Source of the DNA: a virus
Virus record (IMG/VR): IMGVR_UViG_3300022744_000422
Coordinates: 1-41,980 of that record
DNA: 41,980 nucleotides
Strand: one strand, 5' to 3'
The notes under the pieces were generated by a model. The model searched no databases. It had not been told where the DNA came from and was given only the letters and a program-made list of their open reading frames with translations. Below, piece after piece: positions 41,018-41,980 of the stretch (positions are counted from its first letter, which is position 1; every line of letters begins with the position of its first letter). The position numbers were made by a program, and so were the translations under genes.

Positions 41018-41539
41018 ATGCCCACAGAAACAAAACTAACCACCGGCAAAGTAATTCCACCTACCGGAGTGGAAATGACACTTGGTTTGCGTTCCATCAA
41101 TGTAGCACGTTCACAGCTCGGATGCTGCGAAATACCCAAGGGAAGTAATTGGGGCAAGGATGTACAAAAGTACCTTGCATCGGTCGGGATTACATTCCCT
41201 GCATCGTGGTGCATGGCCTTTGTGTATTGGTGTACCGAGCAGGCTGCTAAAGAAATGAAGGTGGCCAACCCATTATTCAAAACTGGTGGTGTACTTGCTC
41301 AATGGAATAATACTAGGCCGATGATGCGAGTGAAGCAACCACAACCGGGAGACATATTCATTATGGATTTTGGGTCCGGGCACGGCCATACCGGATTCGT
41401 TACAGCGGTAAAAGGCGATCGTATTGAAACGATTGAGGGGAACTCAAATTCCGTTGGAAGCAGAGAAGGAATAGAAGTTTGCCGTAAGCCAGGAGGCCGT
41501 CCGATATCATCAATTAAAGGATTTATTCGGCTTACATAA
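41018..41539 (+). CDS. CHAP-domain endolysin (peptidoglycan hydrolase)
   Basis: The 173-residue protein has the CHAP/NlpC-type layout: ARSQLGCCEIPKGSNWGKDVQKYLASVG, catalytic Cys65 in ASWCMAFVYW, a GDIFIMDFGSGHGHTGFV stretch with catalytic His124, and EGNSN with Asn142 as the third residue. It cuts peptide bonds in peptidoglycan at the end of infection. No signal peptide is present, so release depends on the holin. It is the last gene before the terminal terminators. Confidence 0.88.
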   Translation: MPTETKLTTGKVIPPTGVEMTLGLRSINVARSQLGCCEIPKGSNWGKDVQKYLASVGITFPASWCMAFVYWCTEQAAKEMKVANPLFKTGGVLAQWNNTRPMMRVKQPQPGDIFIMDFGSGHGHTGFVTAVKGDRIETIEGNSNSVGSREGIEVCRKPGGRPISSIKGFIRLT

Positions 41540-41569
41540 AGATTTTCTTCATAGGTGTTTTTTAATTGG

Positions 41570-41596
41570 CCCGGCTGTTTCTACAGCTGGGTTTTT
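41570..41596 (+). terminator. Rho-independent terminator of the lysis operon
   Basis: CCCGGCTG (41570-41577) pairs with CAGCTGGG (41584-41591), eight pairs with one G-U and a TTTCTA loop, followed by T5. It lies 31 bases after the endolysin stop. Confidence 0.85.
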
Positions 41597-41599
41597 ATT

Positions 41600-41607
41600 T
41601 ATCTTTG
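41600..41607 (+). promoter_or_regulatory. -7-type promoter element of a possible small RNA
   Basis: TATCTTTG matches the Bacteroidota -7 consensus TAnnTTTG exactly. A -33 TTG is not present at the usual spacing, only TGTTTC inside the terminator loop, so promoter strength is uncertain. It is the only recognisable start signal for the terminated transcript that follows. Confidence 0.4.
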
Positions 41608-41612
41608 TCATA

Positions 41613-41707
41613 CATTGAATGATAAGGGCAGGTGGTAATAGCCATAATTCAAGTGTAGACTTAGTTACCATATACTACCCACTTAGCAGCAACTAGGTGG
41701 GTTTTTT
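41613..41707 (+). ncRNA. Possible independently transcribed small RNA
   Basis: Between the -7 element at 41600 and the terminator at 41678-41707 lie about 95 bases with no reading frame of note. TGGTAA (41632-41637) and TTACCA (41665-41670) can pair, enclosing a loop of about 27 bases, before the terminator hairpin. The size, own start signal and own terminator fit a phage small RNA. Confidence 0.35.
41678..41707 (+). terminator. Second rho-independent terminator
   Basis: CCCACTTAG (41678-41686) pairs with CTAGGTGGG (41693-41701), nine pairs with one G-U and loop CAGCAA, followed by T6. With no gene between it and the terminator at 41570, it either serves the candidate small RNA or backs up the first terminator. 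Confidence 0.85.
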
Positions 41708-41733
41708 ATTTCAGTAATCCGGGAATTCAGGAT

Positions 41734-41769
41734 AAGTGGATTTGGTGGTTGAAAAAGTGGTTTTGGCGG
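41734..41769 (+). repeat. G/T-rich direct repeats, 21 bp apart
   Basis: AAGTGGATTTGGTGG (41734) and AAGTGGTTTTGGCGG (41755) differ at two positions; a partial copy TTTTGGTGG follows at 41770. Their AGTGGTT core is the reverse complement of the AACCACT core in the downstream repeats at 41806-41861. Confidence 0.7.
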
Positions 41770-41805
41770 TTTTGGTGGACGGCCCGTCTTTATTGAGTTT
41801 GCGGC

Positions 41806-41861
41806 CTTAGTGAACCACCTCCATCCCTTACTGCACCACTTCGATTCTCTTAGTGAACCAC
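41806..41861 (+). repeat. Three CTTAGTGAACCAC-type iterons, 21-22 bp apart
   Basis: CTTAGTGAACCAC (41806), CTTACTGCACCAC (41827) and CTTAGTGAACCAC (41849). Copies one and three are identical; the middle has two changes. The last copy lies inside the terminal repeat (matching 17-29). Regular two-turn spacing suggests cooperative binding by an initiator, a packaging protein or a repressor. Confidence 0.7.
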
Positions 41862-41980
41862 TACGATAAGTAACTGGGTGTAACCGGTTACGCGGTGGTT
41901 ACGAATTTAAAACATTAACAACCCTGCACTTTGTTAGAGTTGTTAATGTTAAGGACAAATTAAAAACCGCACCAAAAGAT
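41833..41980. repeat. Right copy of the terminal direct repeat
   Basis: Matches 1-147 with exact identity over the first 126 bases (to 41958) and a small A/T difference after it. It includes the palindrome (41880-41891) and inverted repeat (41911-41950) described at the left end. Joining the two copies places the endolysin terminator region directly upstream of the early promoter. Confidence 0.93.

Overview
This window is a complete or nearly complete genome of a tailed phage that very probably infects a member of the Bacteroidota. It has no integrase and no bacterial flanking genes. Every convincing protein gene lies on the + strand, and the first 126 bases recur exactly at 41833-41958, so the unit genome is about 41.83 kb and is circular, circularly permuted or terminally repeated. 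The host inference rests on promoter-like elements of the Bacteroidota type (TTTG or TTG near -33, TAnnTTTG near -7), A-rich translation starts with almost no Shine-Dalgarno sequences, an SSB-like DUF3127 protein, a lipoprotein with a K-D type surface-export signal, and a virion gene set (DUF2586 sheath, DUF6046, DUF935 portal) familiar from Bacteroidota phages. No database search was possible; family names come from motif recognition.

Layout. 1-276: control region with a 12-bp palindrome, a 12-bp inverted repeat, a minus-strand terminator and a + strand promoter. 277-6283: early genes, namely a small HTH protein, a hexapeptide-repeat protein built on fifteen nearly identical 18-bp units, small unknowns, and a RecT / helper / PD-(D/E)XK exonuclease recombination cassette. 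6284-6807: a non-coding RNA island with a Leu(CAA)-like tRNA whose anticodon loop holds about 46 extra nucleotides, a structured spacer, and an ordinary tRNA-Met. 6808-13379: DNA metabolism, with an SF2 helicase fused to an adenine/cytosine-N methyltransferase, the SSB-like protein, a 568-bp non-coding region with iteron-like repeats (candidate origin), a primase-helicase and a VRR-NUC-like nuclease. 13443-15831: small accessory genes including a YopX-family protein.

15886-38478: virion genes. Packaging and connector genes come first (TerS, TerL, gp36-like adaptor, portal, Mu F-like and Mu G-like), followed by baseplate J-like, an I-like protein, a fibre, a lipoprotein and a ribbon-helix-helix protein. 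Then come prohead protease with an apparent nested scaffold, capsid, contractile sheath, tube, frameshifted tail chaperones, a 507-residue tape measure, baseplate hub, spike and wedge, and a 1301-residue fibre. The virion is therefore a myovirus with Mu-like parts in a reshuffled order. At least three promoter-like elements sit directly before virion genes, two of them so close to the ATG that the mRNAs should be leaderless or nearly so.

38481-41539: small unknowns, several membrane proteins including a LydA-like holin, a DUF6527 protein and a CHAP endolysin (lysis cassette). 41540-41980: a terminator, a possible small RNA with its own promoter and terminator, then a non-coding block of repeats spaced 21-22 bp that runs into the terminal repeat. 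The most distinctive observations are the tRNA-Leu-like gene with its expanded anticodon loop and neighbouring pseudoknot, the two-letter 18-bp repeat array, the -1 frameshift that reveals an otherwise hidden tail gene, the helicase-methyltransferase fusion with altered signature motifs, and the two separate ~21-bp-phased repeat regions.
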